Shown here piece by piece: positions 1-8,412 of a DNA stretch of 64,000 nucleotides. The notes below the pieces were generated by a model, which worked only from the letters and a program-made list of their open reading frames with translations, did no database searches and had not been told where the DNA came from. Location of the stretch: the NCBI RefSeq assembly GCF_000190575.1, contig NC_015164.1, positions 2,551,001 to 2,615,000 of the forward strand. The letters run 5' to 3'. Numbering within the stretch: position 1 is the stretch's first letter; each line of letters begins with the position of its first letter. Made by a program: the position numbers and the translations under genes. The DNA comes from Phocaeicola salanitronis DSM 18170. Lineage in GTDB: Bacteria > Bacteroidota > Bacteroidia > Bacteroidales > Bacteroidaceae.

Positions 1-200
1 GAGTTGTTGACAATAAGAGCCACCCCGACCTCACCCGGACAGGCTGATACGATTCGGGAGATGCTGTCGGTCAGGACATTAGCCAATGACATGCCAGCAC
101 GACCGCCTTTCACCGGTTGGGAAAAGAATAAAGTCAAACCTGCAACGCAGGCCAAAGCCAAGCACAAAAGAACGATATGTTTTTTCCTGATTGTTGCCAT
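1..200 (-). CDS. CfxA-like class A beta-lactamase, 5' end only (runs off the window)
   Basis: Reading leftwards from an ATG at 200, the frame is open to the window edge for 66 codons. It begins with a basic N-terminus (MATIRKKH) and a hydrophobic signal segment, roughly residues 9-27. The segment LANVLTDSISRIVSACPGE, then VGVALIVNN, closely matches the mature N-terminus of CfxA-type subclass A2 serine beta-lactamases of Bacteroidales as I remember them. That family hydrolyses penicillins and cephalosporins in the periplasm. The catalytic SxxK and later motifs lie beyond the window, so activity cannot be judged. A -7 box sits 28 bases upstream of the ATG. The family call rests on about 30 aligned residues and could change with the full gene. 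Confidence 0.72.
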   Translation of the reverse strand, partial: MATIRKKHIVLLCLALACVAGLTLFFSQPVKGGRAGMSLANVLTDSISRIVSACPGEVGVALIVNN

Positions 201-227
201 CTTCTACTACAATTAATTAACCGCTTG

Positions 228-235
228 CAAAGATA
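228..235 (-). promoter_or_regulatory. -7 promoter element of the beta-lactamase gene
   Basis: On the minus strand the octamer TATCTTTG fits the Bacteroidales sigma-ABfr -7 consensus TAnnTTTG exactly. It lies 28 bases before the ATG at 200. No convincing TTTG -33 box is visible at the usual 19-21 base spacing. Confidence 0.5.
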
Positions 236-428
236 CATGATTTTACCGAAAAAAGATAAAGCCGGAAGCATTTGAGAATTTTGTTTCACTTTACAAGAAA
301 AGCAATATGCACAATGCGGCAAGCTCTAAATTCACGGTTACAAAGATAAGGCTTTTACCTGAAGAAGATACCTGTGCACTTGTACTTCATTATATAAGTT
401 TCCCTTCAATATTATCTGCCTCTCCAGC

Positions 429-489
429 ACGATTACTAATCGTGCAGCGTTACGATTACTAATCGTATCGGTTGACGATTACTAATCGT
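429..489. repeat. Triple-palindrome cluster A (3 x 15 bp, 23-bp period)
   Basis: Three perfect copies of ACGATTACTAATCGT occur at 429-443, 452-466 and 475-489. Each is a 7-bp inverted repeat around one central base. The copies are separated by two different 8-base spacers, giving an exact 23-bp period. The cluster lies between the 3' end of rpsO and the beta-lactamase promoter. Cluster C (26938-26998) has the same palindrome on the opposite strand. No function is known to me. Confidence 0.9.
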
Positions 490-561
490 ACAAGCTACGA
501 AGTTATGTTGCTCAGGCGGACAAGGCATGTATTACTTCCCGAGAACATACGTATCCTGACA

Positions 562-607
562 AAACAAAACCGGCATATAGCTGATTCACATCAGATATAT
601 GCCGGTT
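562..607 (-). terminator. rpsO terminator
   Basis: A 12-bp perfect stem pairs AACCGGCATATA (568-579) with TATATGCCGGTT (596-607), and an inner CTGAT/ATCAG pair extends it. On the minus strand it is followed by the T-rich run TTTTGTTTTG. It sits about 60 bases downstream of the rpsO stop codon. Confidence 0.8.
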
Positions 608-665
608 CATACGGTTAAGAGGGTCTTCCGATTGCCTCCCTGTACGTTTGCAGCAAGTAATGAAA

Positions 666-935
666 TTACTTACGCAGACCGAGTTCCTTCACAATGGCAC
701 GGTATCTTTCGATGTCGCGGTTCTTTAAGTAAAGCAACAAAGAACGGCGCTTTCCTACCAATGTAGTCAGAGCTCTTTCAGTGCTATAATCTTTTCTGTT
801 GAGCTTCATGTGCTCAGTCAGGTGAGAAATACGGTATGAAAACAATGCAATCTGAGATTCAGGCGATCCAGTATCAGTGTTAGACTTTCCGTACTTTTCA
901 AAGATTTCTTGTTTTTTAGCTGCGTCTAAATACAT
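666..935 (-). CDS. rpsO: 30S ribosomal protein S15
   Basis: This 89-residue protein has the length and sequence of bacterial S15: TGSPESQIALFSYRI in the first half, the LTEHMKLNRKDYS helix turn, and the C-terminal KRRSLLLYLKNRD region that contacts 16S rRNA. S15 is a primary binder of the small-subunit platform and also interacts with h20-h22 of 16S rRNA. The ATG at 935 follows a -7 box at 988-981, and a strong terminator lies downstream, so this is a single-gene unit. It is divergent from the rhamnosidase-sialidase gene at 1115. Nothing is unusual in the sequence. Confidence 0.97.
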   Translation of the reverse strand: MYLDAAKKQEIFEKYGKSNTDTGSPESQIALFSYRISHLTEHMKLNRKDYSTERALTTLVGKRRSLLLYLKNRDIERYRAIVKELGLRK

Positions 936-980
936 AGTTTTGACTGTTTGATTATTAGATAAAATTCGATTTGCGGGTGC

Positions 981-988
981 AAAGATAG
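981..988 (-). promoter_or_regulatory. -7 promoter element of rpsO
   Basis: TATCTTTG on the minus strand is a perfect TAnnTTTG match, 46 bases before the rpsO ATG. A TTGC about 18 bases further upstream can serve as the -33 element. The leader of about 40 bases is long enough for regulation but shows no clear fold. Confidence 0.6.
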
Positions 989-1114
989 GAATAATCTTTC
1001 AGATAGCAATACGTTTACAACATTTTTCTTATGGAAATAAAGCGTGAATCCGCATTTTTTTGTACCTTTAGCCCGATTAAAATAAAAAAGTTTCACACAA
1101 AACCTTAGTACAAC

Positions 1115-4100
1115 ATGAATACACATCTTCATGCCCGGTTCATCAGGCTCGCCTGCTGGCTCTGCCTCTTGCTTCCGCTCGGAAGCATGGCACAGGAGGT
1201 ATCTGTCTCACACTTAACCACCGAACACCTTGCCAACCCCATGGGAATCGATACGTCCACACCCCGGCTAAGCTGGCAATTGGAATCGGACCAAAAGAAC
1301 GTCCGGCAAGAAGCGTATCATATCCTGGTCGCTTCCACGCCGGAATTGCTGGCGCAAGACAAAGGCGACCTTTGGGATTCGGGGAAAACAGCATCCGCCG
1401 AGTCACAAAACATCGTATACGCCGGAAAAGCATTGAAAAGCGACACCCGGTGCTATTGGAAAGTGAAAAGCTATACATCGGCGGGCGAAACGGCTTGGAG
1501 CGAGACCAGCCGATGGAGCGTCGGGCTATTGGGAGAAGTGCATTGGAAAGGAAGATGGATTGGCTGGGACCAGCCCTCCGCATGGGACAGGGAAGATGCC
1601 CATAGCCGTCTGAGCGCGCGCTACCTGCGCAAAGAGTTCGAGGTAAAAAAGCCCGTCAAGCAAGCCACGGTCTACATCTGCGGGCTGGGCATGTACGAAC
1701 TGTTCATCAACGGCAAGCGGATAGGCGACCAAGTGCTTGCCCCTCTCCCTTCCGATTACCGCAAGACCTTATTCTACGACACATACGATGCAACGTCCTT
1801 GCTTACAGACAAGAATGCCATCGGTGTCACACTGGGGAACGGACGCTACTACACCATGCAGCAACACTACCGGACCTATAAAATCGTCAATTTCGGTTAT
1901 CCCAAGCTCCGCATGAACCTGCTCATCACGTATCAGGACGGAACCACCGAAACCATCAAGAGCGATACCGACTGGCGCATCACCACCGACGGCCCCATCC
2001 GGAGCAACAATGAATACGACGGGGAGACGTATGACGCACGCAAGGAACTGGGCGACTGGACCCTGCCCGGATATGACGATAGCCAATGGAAACCGGTGCA
2101 ACGTGTCGGAGCACCGGGAGGAACTCCGCGTGGAATGATTACTCCGCCGATGAAGGTCATCAAAACCATCCAGCCGGTGCATATACGTGCGAAGGGCGAC
2201 CGATATATAGTGGACATGGGGCAGAATATAGCCGGATGGCTCCGCGCACGTATATGTGGAAACGAGGGTGACACCATCCGCCTGCGCTTTGCCGAGACTT
2301 TGACACCCGAAGGAGAACTGTACACCGCCAACTTGCGCGAAGCACAATCCACCGATTATTATATATGCAACGGGAAGGAGAACGGAAAGACCTGGGCGCC
2401 CCGCTTCGTTTACCACGGCTTCCGCTATGTGGAAATATCCGGATACAAGGACGCGGAACTCTCCGACTTTACGGGTGAGGTGGTAAGCGATGAGGTAGAG
2501 CCTACCGGCACGTTCGAGTGTTCCGACGAGACCCTGAACCGTGTGTACAAGAATGCCTGGTGGGGTATTTTAGGAAACTATAAAGGCATGCCCGTCGATT
2601 GTCCGCAACGCGACGAACGCCAGCCTTGGCTGGGCGACCGCACCATGGGATGCTGGGGCGAAAGTTACCTGTTCGACATCAACACGCTTTATAGCAAATG
2701 GACGCGCGACATCTGCGAATCCCAGCGCGAGGACGGATGCTTCAGCAATGTCGCTCCGGCTTTCTGGATGTATTATGATGACAATGTCACCTGGCCTGCC
2801 GTGCTTCCTTTCGCCTGCGACATGCTTTACACCCAGTTCGGAAACCGGGAACCGATGGAACGGTGCTACCCTGCCATCCGCAAATGGATGCTTCACCTGC
2901 GCCGGGAATACATGCAAGACGGGCTGATTACCAAAGACAAATACGGAGACTGGTGCGTTCCGCCCGAATCGCTGGAACTGATTCATAGCAAAGACCCGGC
3001 ACGCATCACCGACGGGACATTGATTTCTACGGCTTATTACATCAAATTGCTCGATGTCATGCAACGCTTCGCCTCCCTGCAGAACCTGAAAGAAGACCAG
3101 GCGCAATGGGCTGCATGGGCAAAGGAGATGAAAGAAGCGTTCAACCGCAAATACCTGCATATCCGGCGGAGAACTTCCCAAAAGCCCGGGCATCCGCTTT
3201 ATCCCGACAGTGTCTACTATGGGAATAATACGGTGACTTCCAACGTATTGCCATTGGCATTCAACATCGTCCCCAACGATTGCAAGGAAGATGTTGCCAA
3301 ACAAATCGTTTCTACCACCATTCTGAAAAACGGAGGACACATCAGTTGCGGAGTCATCGGCGTACAATGGCTATTGCAGGAACTTTCCCGGAACGGCTTT
3401 GCCGATGTCGCCTTCCTGCTGGCTTCGAAAAAGACATATCCTTCGTGGGGGTACATGGCAGAGCAAGGAGCCACCACCACATGGGAACTCTGGAACGGGA
3501 ATACCGCCGACCCCAAGATGAACAGCGGGAATCATGTCATGCTGTTAGGCGGCCTCCTGCCCTGGTGCTACGAGCATGCGGCAGGCATCCGAAGCGACAG
3601 CACCCAGACCGGGTTCCGGCATATCATCTTGAAGCCGGACTTTGACATACAGAACTTATTCTGGGCAAAAGCCTCCTACCGTTGCCCGTACGGCACCATC
3701 AAAAGCGCATGGAAAAAGACACTGACCCACCTGGAGTGGGACATCACCATACCGTGCAACACCACGGCTGAAGTCCATCTTCCCGACGGGAGAGTAGAGC
3801 AAATCGGCTCGGGAGACTATCACTATTCGGCAGACATTCCCGCACTTCACCCAGCGGTACTCGAAAACCAGTTCCTCTATGAAAAAGCCTCATTCCCCGA
3901 ATGCCATGCCTCTACGATTGTAGAACTGGAAAACGGGGACTTAGTGGCTGCCTTTTTCGGCGGAACCAAAGAGCGCAATCCGGACGTATGCATCTGGGTA
4001 TGCCGCAAGCCGAAAGGAAGCGACACGTGGACGGAGCCGGTGAAAGTAGCCGACGGAGTATTCGACCTGAACGACCCGGATGCCAAGATAGCCGGCATCA

Positions 4101-4936
4101 CCGCCGATATCAAAGACCACCGGAAAGCTTGCTGGAACCCAGTACTGTTCCAAGTGCCCGGAGGAGACCTGTTGCTCTTCTTCAAAATCGGACTGAACGT
4201 GCCCGACTGGACAGGTTGGCTGGTACGCTCTAAAGACGGAGGAAAGACATGGAGCCGGCGCGAAGCACTTCCCCAAGGCTTTTTAGGGCCGATTAAAAAC
4301 AAGCCCGAATTTATCAACGGACGCATCCTCTGCCCTTCGAGCACCGAAGGAGAACAAGGCTGGCGCATCCACATCGAATATTCGGACGACATGGGCAAGA
4401 CGTGGAAAACAACAGGCCCGATACCCGCAGAGCTGGAATTCCCCAGCCAATACCGGAACATGAATGCGGACGAAAAGGAAAAACGCCCCATTCTGGTTAT
4501 CCAGCCCAGCATCCTGAAACACAAAGACGGTACCTTGCAAGTCATCTGCCGCACCCGCAACTCGCACCTTGCCACTTCGTGGAGCAAGGACAACGGAAGC
4601 ACCTGGAGCAAGGTGACACTCATTGAGGGTCTGCCCAACAACAATTCGGGAACCGATGCCGTCACGTTGCAAGACGGACGCCACGCACTGGTATACAACA
4701 ACTTCAGCCCGCTATTAGGCGACAAGAAGGGCGTGCGCACGCCTATCAACCTTGCCTTGTCGGACGATGGCATCCACTGGACTCCTGTGCTCACGCTGGA
4801 AGATTCGCCGGTACGCGAGTATTCATACCCTGCCATTATCCAAGGGAAAGACGGGAAATTACACATTACGTTCACTTGGAGACGCGAACTTATTAAATAC
4901 ATGGAGATTGATTTGAACAAATTGGAGAAAAAATAG
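1115..4936 (+). CDS. Secreted GH78 alpha-L-rhamnosidase fused to a BNR sialidase-like domain
   Basis: The protein has 1273 residues with a Sec signal peptide ending in GSMAQ (about residue 26). Residues ~30-900 carry the GH78 architecture: N-terminal beta-sandwich domains, then the (alpha/alpha)6 barrel. The family motif DCPQRDERQPWLGD begins at D495 and gives candidate acidic residues E501 and D508. WELWNG (W790, E791) supplies the second acidic position. GH78 enzymes remove terminal alpha-L-rhamnose from plant glycans such as pectin. From about residue 920 a second domain starts (ECHASTIVELENGDLVAAFFGG). It has Asp-box repeats (SKDGGKTW, SDDMGKTW, SKDNGSTW) typical of BNR sialidase-like propellers, but I see no canonical GH33 RIP motif, so its substrate is uncertain. 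The gene stands alone, divergent from rpsO, and the typA promoter overlaps its last codons. Confidence 0.88.
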   Translation: MNTHLHARFIRLACWLCLLLPLGSMAQEVSVSHLTTEHLANPMGIDTSTPRLSWQLESDQKNVRQEAYHILVASTPELLAQDKGDLWDSGKTASAESQNIVYAGKALKSDTRCYWKVKSYTSAGETAWSETSRWSVGLLGEVHWKGRWIGWDQPSAWDREDAHSRLSARYLRKEFEVKKPVKQATVYICGLGMYELFINGKRIGDQVLAPLPSDYRKTLFYDTYDATSLLTDKNAIGVTLGNGRYYTMQQHYRTYKIVNFGYPKLRMNLLITYQDGTTETIKSDTDWRITTDGPIRSNNEYDGETYDARKELGDWTLPGYDDSQWKPVQRVGAPGGTPRGMITPPMKVIKTIQPVHIRAKGDRYIVDMGQNIAGWLRARICGNEGDTIRLRFAETLTPEGELYTANLREAQSTDYYICNGKENGKTWAPRFVYHGFRYVEISGYKDAELSDFTGEVVSDEVEPTGTFECSDETLNRVYKNAWWGILGNYKGMPVDCPQRDERQPWLGDRTMGCWGESYLFDINTLYSKWTRDICESQREDGCFSNVAPAFWMYYDDNVTWPAVLPFACDMLYTQFGNREPMERCYPAIRKWMLHLRREYMQDGLITKDKYGDWCVPPESLELIHSKDPARITDGTLISTAYYIKLLDVMQRFASLQNLKEDQAQWAAWAKEMKEAFNRKYLHIRRRTSQKPGHPLYPDSVYYGNNTVTSNVLPLAFNIVPNDCKEDVAKQIVSTTILKNGGHISCGVIGVQWLLQELSRNGFADVAFLLASKKTYPSWGYMAEQGATTTWELWNGNTADPKMNSGNHVMLLGGLLPWCYEHAAGIRSDSTQTGFRHIILKPDFDIQNLFWAKASYRCPYGTIKSAWKKTLTHLEWDITIPCNTTAEVHLPDGRVEQIGSGDYHYSADIPALHPAVLENQFLYEKASFPECHASTIVELENGDLVAAFFGGTKERNPDVCIWVCRKPKGSDTWTEPVKVADGVFDLNDPDAKIAGITADIKDHRKACWNPVLFQVPGGDLLLFFKIGLNVPDWTGWLVRSKDGGKTWSRREALPQGFLGPIKNKPEFINGRILCPSSTEGEQGWRIHIEYSDDMGKTWKTTGPIPAELEFPSQYRNMNADEKEKRPILVIQPSILKHKDGTLQVICRTRNSHLATSWSKDNGSTWSKVTLIEGLPNNNSGTDAVTLQDGRHALVYNNFSPLLGDKKGVRTPINLALSDDGIHWTPVLTLEDSPVREYSYPAIIQGKDGKLHITFTWRRELIKYMEIDLNKLEKK

Positions 4937-4944
4937 TAACTTTG
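4912..4944 (+). promoter_or_regulatory. typA promoter, embedded in the 3' end of the rhamnosidase gene
   Basis: A -33 TTTG (4912-4915), a 21-base spacer and a -7 TAACTTTG (4937-4944) form a full Bacteroidales promoter. The -33 half lies inside the coding end of the upstream gene and its TAG stop (4934-4936) touches the -7 box. This supports the ATG at 4966 as the typA start, since an upstream TTG in the same frame lies inside the -7 box. Confidence 0.75.
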
Positions 4945-4965
4945 CGCCCAAATAATAGGTATAGT

Positions 4966-6771
4966 ATGCAAGACATTAGAAACATTGCCATCATTGCCCA
5001 CGTAGACCATGGAAAGACAACGCTGGTGGACAAGATGATGCTGGCGGGACATTTGTTCCGCAACGACCAGACCAATGGTGAACTGGTATTGGATAACAAC
5101 GACTTGGAACGTGAAAGAGGGATAACCATCCTTTCGAAGAATGTATCTATCAACTATAAGGGTACGAAAATCAACATCATCGATACGCCGGGACACGCCG
5201 ACTTCGGTGGTGAAGTGGAACGTGTATTGAATATGGCAGACGGATGCATCCTGCTGGTAGACGCTTTCGAAGGCCCGATGCCGCAGACACGTTTCGTGCT
5301 GCAGAAAGCATTGCAAATCGGCTTGAAACCCATCGTAGTAGTGAACAAGGTAGACAAGCCCAATTGCCGTCCCGAAGAAGTATATGAAATGGTGTTCGAC
5401 CTGATGTTCAGCCTCAACGCAACAGAAGACCAGCTGGATTTCCCCGTATTATACGGCTCGGCAAAAAACAACTGGATGGGCGAAGACTGGAAAACGCCTA
5501 CGGGCACTATCGAACCGTTGCTGGACGCTATCGTAAAATACATTCCTGCCCCCAAGCAACTGGAAGGCACCCCGCAAATGCTGATTACATCGCTCGACTA
5601 TTCATCGTACACGGGACGTATCGCCGTGGGGCGTGTTCACCGCGGCACCATTAGCGAAGGCATGAACATCACGCTGGCAAAACGCGACGGAAGTATGGTG
5701 AAATCCAAAATCAAGGAAGTACATACCTTCGAAGGATTGGGACGCAAGAAAGTGCAGTCGGTGTCTTCGGGCGATATCTGTGCGGTAATCGGTATAGAAG
5801 GATTTGAAATCGGCGACACCATCTGCGATTTCGAAAACCCGGAACCGCTTCCCCCTATCGCCATCGATGAGCCTACGATGAGCATGTTGTTTACCATCAA
5901 CGACTCTCCTTTCTTCGGGAAAGAGGGCAAATACGTAACTTCTCGCCACATACAAGACCGCCTGATGAAAGAGCTGGACAAGAACCTCGCCCTGCGCGTC
6001 CGCAAGACCGAGAATGAAGACGGCAAATGGATTGTATCGGGACGTGGTGTGCTGCACCTTTCGGTACTGATTGAAACCATGCGCCGCGAAGGCTATGAGT
6101 TGCAGGTAGGTCAGCCGCAGGTTATCTACAAAGAGATAGACGGGGTGCGTTGCGAGCCGATTGAAGAACTTACCATCAGCGTTCCCGAAGAATTTGCCAG
6201 CAAGATGATTGACATGGTGACCCGCCGTAAAGGCGAAATGGTTTCGATGGAAACGCAAGGCGACCGTGTGAACATCGAGTTCGATATGCCATCGCGCGGT
6301 ATCATCGGATTGCGTACCAACGTATTGACTGCATCGCAAGGAGAAGCCATCATGGCACACCGCTTCAAGGAATACCAACCCTACAAGGGAGATATTCCAC
6401 GCCGCACCAACGGGTCGATGATTGCCATGGAAAGCGGTACTGCCTTCGCGTATGCCATCGATAAGCTGCAGGACCGCGGACGCTTCTTCATCTATCCGCA
6501 AGAAGAAGTCTATGCCGGACAGGTAGTAGGCGAACACGTGCATGAGAACGATTTAGTGATAAACGTCACAAAGTCGAAAAAACTGACCAACATGCGTGCA
6601 TCGGGTTCGGACGACAAGGCACGCATCATCCCTCCGGTCGTATTCTCGCTGGAAGAAGCATTGGAATACATCAAGGAAGACGAATACGTAGAAGTAACAC
6701 CCAAGAGCATGCGTATGCGTAAGATTATCCTCGACGAGACCGAGCGCAAACGTGCGAACAAGAACAGCTGA
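4966..6771 (+). CDS. typA: Ribosome-associated GTPase TypA/BipA
   Basis: This 601-residue translational GTPase starts MQDIRNIAIIAHVDHGKTTL. The G1 loop is AHVDHGKT (residues 11-18), followed by DTPGHADF (G3) and NKVDKP (G4). The EF-G-like domains II, III and V and the BipA-specific C-terminal domain (GSDDKARIIPPVVFSLEEALEYI) are complete, and the length is normal for the family. BipA binds the ribosome and assists 50S assembly and translation under stress or cold. The frame extends upstream to a TTG at 4942, but that codon overlaps the promoter -7 box, so ATG 4966 is chosen. A hairpin terminator follows, making this a monocistronic unit. Confidence 0.97.
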   Translation: MQDIRNIAIIAHVDHGKTTLVDKMMLAGHLFRNDQTNGELVLDNNDLERERGITILSKNVSINYKGTKINIIDTPGHADFGGEVERVLNMADGCILLVDAFEGPMPQTRFVLQKALQIGLKPIVVVNKVDKPNCRPEEVYEMVFDLMFSLNATEDQLDFPVLYGSAKNNWMGEDWKTPTGTIEPLLDAIVKYIPAPKQLEGTPQMLITSLDYSSYTGRIAVGRVHRGTISEGMNITLAKRDGSMVKSKIKEVHTFEGLGRKKVQSVSSGDICAVIGIEGFEIGDTICDFENPEPLPPIAIDEPTMSMLFTINDSPFFGKEGKYVTSRHIQDRLMKELDKNLALRVRKTENEDGKWIVSGRGVLHLSVLIETMRREGYELQVGQPQVIYKEIDGVRCEPIEELTISVPEEFASKMIDMVTRRKGEMVSMETQGDRVNIEFDMPSRGIIGLRTNVLTASQGEAIMAHRFKEYQPYKGDIPRRTNGSMIAMESGTAFAYAIDKLQDRGRFFIYPQEEVYAGQVVGEHVHENDLVINVTKSKKLTNMRASGSDDKARIIPPVVFSLEEALEYIKEDEYVEVTPKSMRMRKIILDETERKRANKNS

Positions 6772-6794
6772 TACGTAATAACGGCATAAAAATA

Positions 6795-6851
6795 AAAAAG
6801 CACGGAAAAAGTTTTTTTTAATTCAATAAAGACCTTAATTCCGTGCTTTTT
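6795..6851 (+). terminator. typA terminator
   Basis: The stem AAAAAGCACGGAA (6795-6807) pairs with TTCCGTGCTTTTT (6839-6851) across a 31-base AT-rich loop. It is 24 bases past the typA stop codon and ends in a T run. Confidence 0.75.
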
Positions 6852-6857
6852 CTATTT

Positions 6858-7113
6858 TTACCGCTGGTTGATAATTTCAATAATACCAGGCAACTCTGTG
6901 ATAGAATCAATAACATAATGCGCACCAGCTTTCAGCATACGGAAACGGACGTCCGGACGGCAGATTATCAGAAGTTACACAATTATCCACCACATACCCT
7001 TTACAGGCTGCAGCCGGAATCACCACATCCATCATCTGCCGCGTATAACCCGAAGTAAAACCTATCTTAATGCCCACTTCGTGCAATCCTGACATTGTTT
7101 CCACACGGCAAGG
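6858..7113 (-). pseudogene. phnX: Relic of phnX (phosphonoacetaldehyde hydrolase)
   Basis: The minus strand encodes GIKIGFTSGYTRQMMDVVIPAA, then VVDNCVTSDNLPSGRPFPY, a good match to the central part of PhnX, which cleaves phosphonoacetaldehyde to acetaldehyde and phosphate in 2-aminoethylphosphonate use. At about 6940 the frame jumps, and a +1 frame continues as MLKAGAHYVIDSITELPGIIEIINQR with a stop at 6858, which is the PhnX C-terminal end. The segment between them (about 60-80 residues in the family) is deleted. The N-terminal half is absent too: the homology stops near 7113, where a recombinase relic on the other strand begins. This is therefore a doubly truncated, internally deleted remnant. 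Confidence 0.78.
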
Positions 7114-7281
7114 CATTCGATGGCTACGCTCTCATTGGCTGCCGGAGGCGACCTTTACACGGTTGGCAAGTTGCGCGGACATACCAGTATAAACTCTACA
7201 AAAGTCTATGCCGATGTGGTTATGGAGACTAAGATTGAAGCGGTAAAACGAATATCGGATTTCTTCTCAACCCAACATTGA
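7114..7281 (+). pseudogene. Relic of a tyrosine recombinase/integrase, C-terminal end only
   Basis: The frame reads HSMATLSLAAGGDLYTVGK, then LRGHTSINSTKVYADVVMETKIEAVKRI, to a TGA at 7279-7281. This is the C-terminal catalytic end of Bacteroidales tyrosine recombinases: the box II region with GHTS..., and the nucleophile tyrosine in KVYADV. No start codon or N-terminal domains remain. It abuts the phnX relic without a gap. Together they look like the scar of a lost mobile element at the left border of the accessory genes to the right. Confidence 0.75.
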
Positions 7282-7487
7282 AAAAGCCATTTTGAGCATT
7301 TAGTGTGGACTTCTGAAATTCAATACATTAAAACAAAAGAGCCGACTAACGTACCACCAGACTATAAAACTCATGAAGGAACAATTCACGTTCTATTATG
7401 CCATTCTTATTATATTACTATAGAATTATTTTTATTGATTATCAGTTAAATCTCTCCGCGTTTATTATCTAAATCAATTATTATTAG
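7282..7487. other. Gene-free stretch between recombinase relic and LuxR gene
   Basis: This AT-rich stretch carries no convincing reading frame, hairpin or repeat. It ends in the -7 box of the following gene. Confidence 0.6.
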
Positions 7488-7495
7488 TAATTTTG
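7488..7495 (+). promoter_or_regulatory. -7 promoter element of the LuxR-type regulator gene
   Basis: TAATTTTG matches TAnnTTTG. It lies 13 bases before an in-frame ATG at 7509 and 55 bases before the ATG at 7551. The short distance to 7509 favours the downstream start. Confidence 0.6.
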
Positions 7496-7550
7496 CAACA
7501 AAACTTAAATGGCACTACTCCGTAATGGTGGGAATAGGGATCAATTCAGA

Positions 7551-8315
7551 ATGAAGCAAGAAAATGAACTAAAATCGCTTTTGACAAATCAACAATTTGA
7601 AGCCTCGGATAATAGGGAACCATTACTCGCTCAAGCAAAAGCGTGTGCAAACGGCTATGCATTAGCAACAGAAGGCATAGCAGTTGTATCAGATTTTCAA
7701 AACAACGAATGCCATATTTATGCCGGAAAATTCGGTCAAACTATAATGAATCTTCCAGAATATATGGTAGACCGTAAATCTGCCTTTGAGGACATCGTAT
7801 TCAGTCATGCAAAAGAAGACGAACTTATTGAACGTCATGTACTGGAACTTCGTTTCTTCAACTTTACAAAAGAACTTTCAATAAAAGAAAAGACAAATTT
7901 TTCAGCTTCATGCATCCTTAGTTTTTACCGGACCGGAGACAATGAAAAAGTCAAAATACTCCATACAACGAGATATTTCAGCTGTAGTGCCAACGGAAGT
8001 GTTTCACTCGGTCTATGCACTTACATCCCGTACCCTATTTCCCATAACCGACAAGATGGAATAATTGTCAATCTATTGACCGGGGAAACGGTTGGACGAG
8101 ACATATACGAAGCGAGTGACCGTAAAATTCTTAGCCGCCGACAACTTGAAATACTGTCCTTGATAGCCAAAGGAGTGCCAAGCAAACAAATTGCCGACAA
8201 CTTAAACATATCCATTTATACGGTTAATCGCCATCGTCAGGATATTTTAGCGACATTAAAAGTTGCCAATACCGCAGCCGCAGTAGAAATTGCATTAAGA
8301 ATGAACCTTATTTAA
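7551..8315 (+). CDS. LuxR/NarL-type transcriptional regulator
   Basis: The product has 254 residues from ATG 7551. An in-frame ATG at 7509 would add 14 residues but would leave almost no leader after the -7 box at 7488. The C-terminal ~65 residues are a GerE/LuxR helix-turn-helix: ILSRRQLEILSLIAKGVPSK, then QIADNLNISIYTVNRHRQDIL. The N-terminal ~180 residues resemble the PAS-like sensor half of Bacteroidales one-component LuxR proteins. No phosphoacceptor receiver domain is visible, so it probably senses a ligand or partner directly. It is the first gene of the accessory island, and two downstream promoters share a 19-bp box (8338 and 8821). It is the obvious candidate to bind that box, although this is inference. 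Confidence 0.85.
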   Translation: MKQENELKSLLTNQQFEASDNREPLLAQAKACANGYALATEGIAVVSDFQNNECHIYAGKFGQTIMNLPEYMVDRKSAFEDIVFSHAKEDELIERHVLELRFFNFTKELSIKEKTNFSASCILSFYRTGDNEKVKILHTTRYFSCSANGSVSLGLCTYIPYPISHNRQDGIIVNLLTGETVGRDIYEASDRKILSRRQLEILSLIAKGVPSKQIADNLNISIYTVNRHRQDILATLKVANTAAAVEIALRMNLI

Positions 8316-8337
8316 TGTGCATGCCTGCTTCATGATT

Positions 8338-8383
8338 GGTTAGAAATCAGTGTTGCACCGGATATTATTGGTTCTTAATTTTG
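8338..8383 (+). promoter_or_regulatory. Island promoter P1 with shared upstream box
   Basis: GGTTAGAAATCAGTGTTGC (8338-8356) is followed by a -7 TAATTTTG at 8376-8383. The TTGC at the end of the box is placed as the -33 element. A box with one difference (GGTTAGAAATCAGTATTGC) lies at 8821 in exactly the same position relative to its -7 box (38 bases start to start). A conserved element next to -33 is typical of an activator site. Confidence 0.7.
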
Positions 8384-8412
8384 CATTCATATAACAAAAG
8401 CGAAATATCTGT

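Noticed and set aside
429..489. Possible CRISPR array (three regular repeats with 8-base spacers)
   Set aside because: Spacers of 8 bases are far too short, repeats are only 15 bp, there are only three copies, and no cas genes are present.
936..1114. Structured leader controlling rpsO
   Set aside because: The leader after the -7 box is only about 40 bases and no stable fold or S15 target-like pseudoknot is visible by eye.
3877..5316. 479-codon open frame on the minus strand opposite the rhamnosidase and typA genes
   Set aside because: It runs antisense to two clearly coding genes, has no family resemblance and spans their boundary, so it is a shadow of biased codon use.
7509..7550. Upstream ATG of the LuxR-type gene
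   Set aside because: It lies 13 bases after the -7 box, leaving almost no leader; the ATG at 7551 fits the promoter and the family's N-terminus better. It is not excluded.
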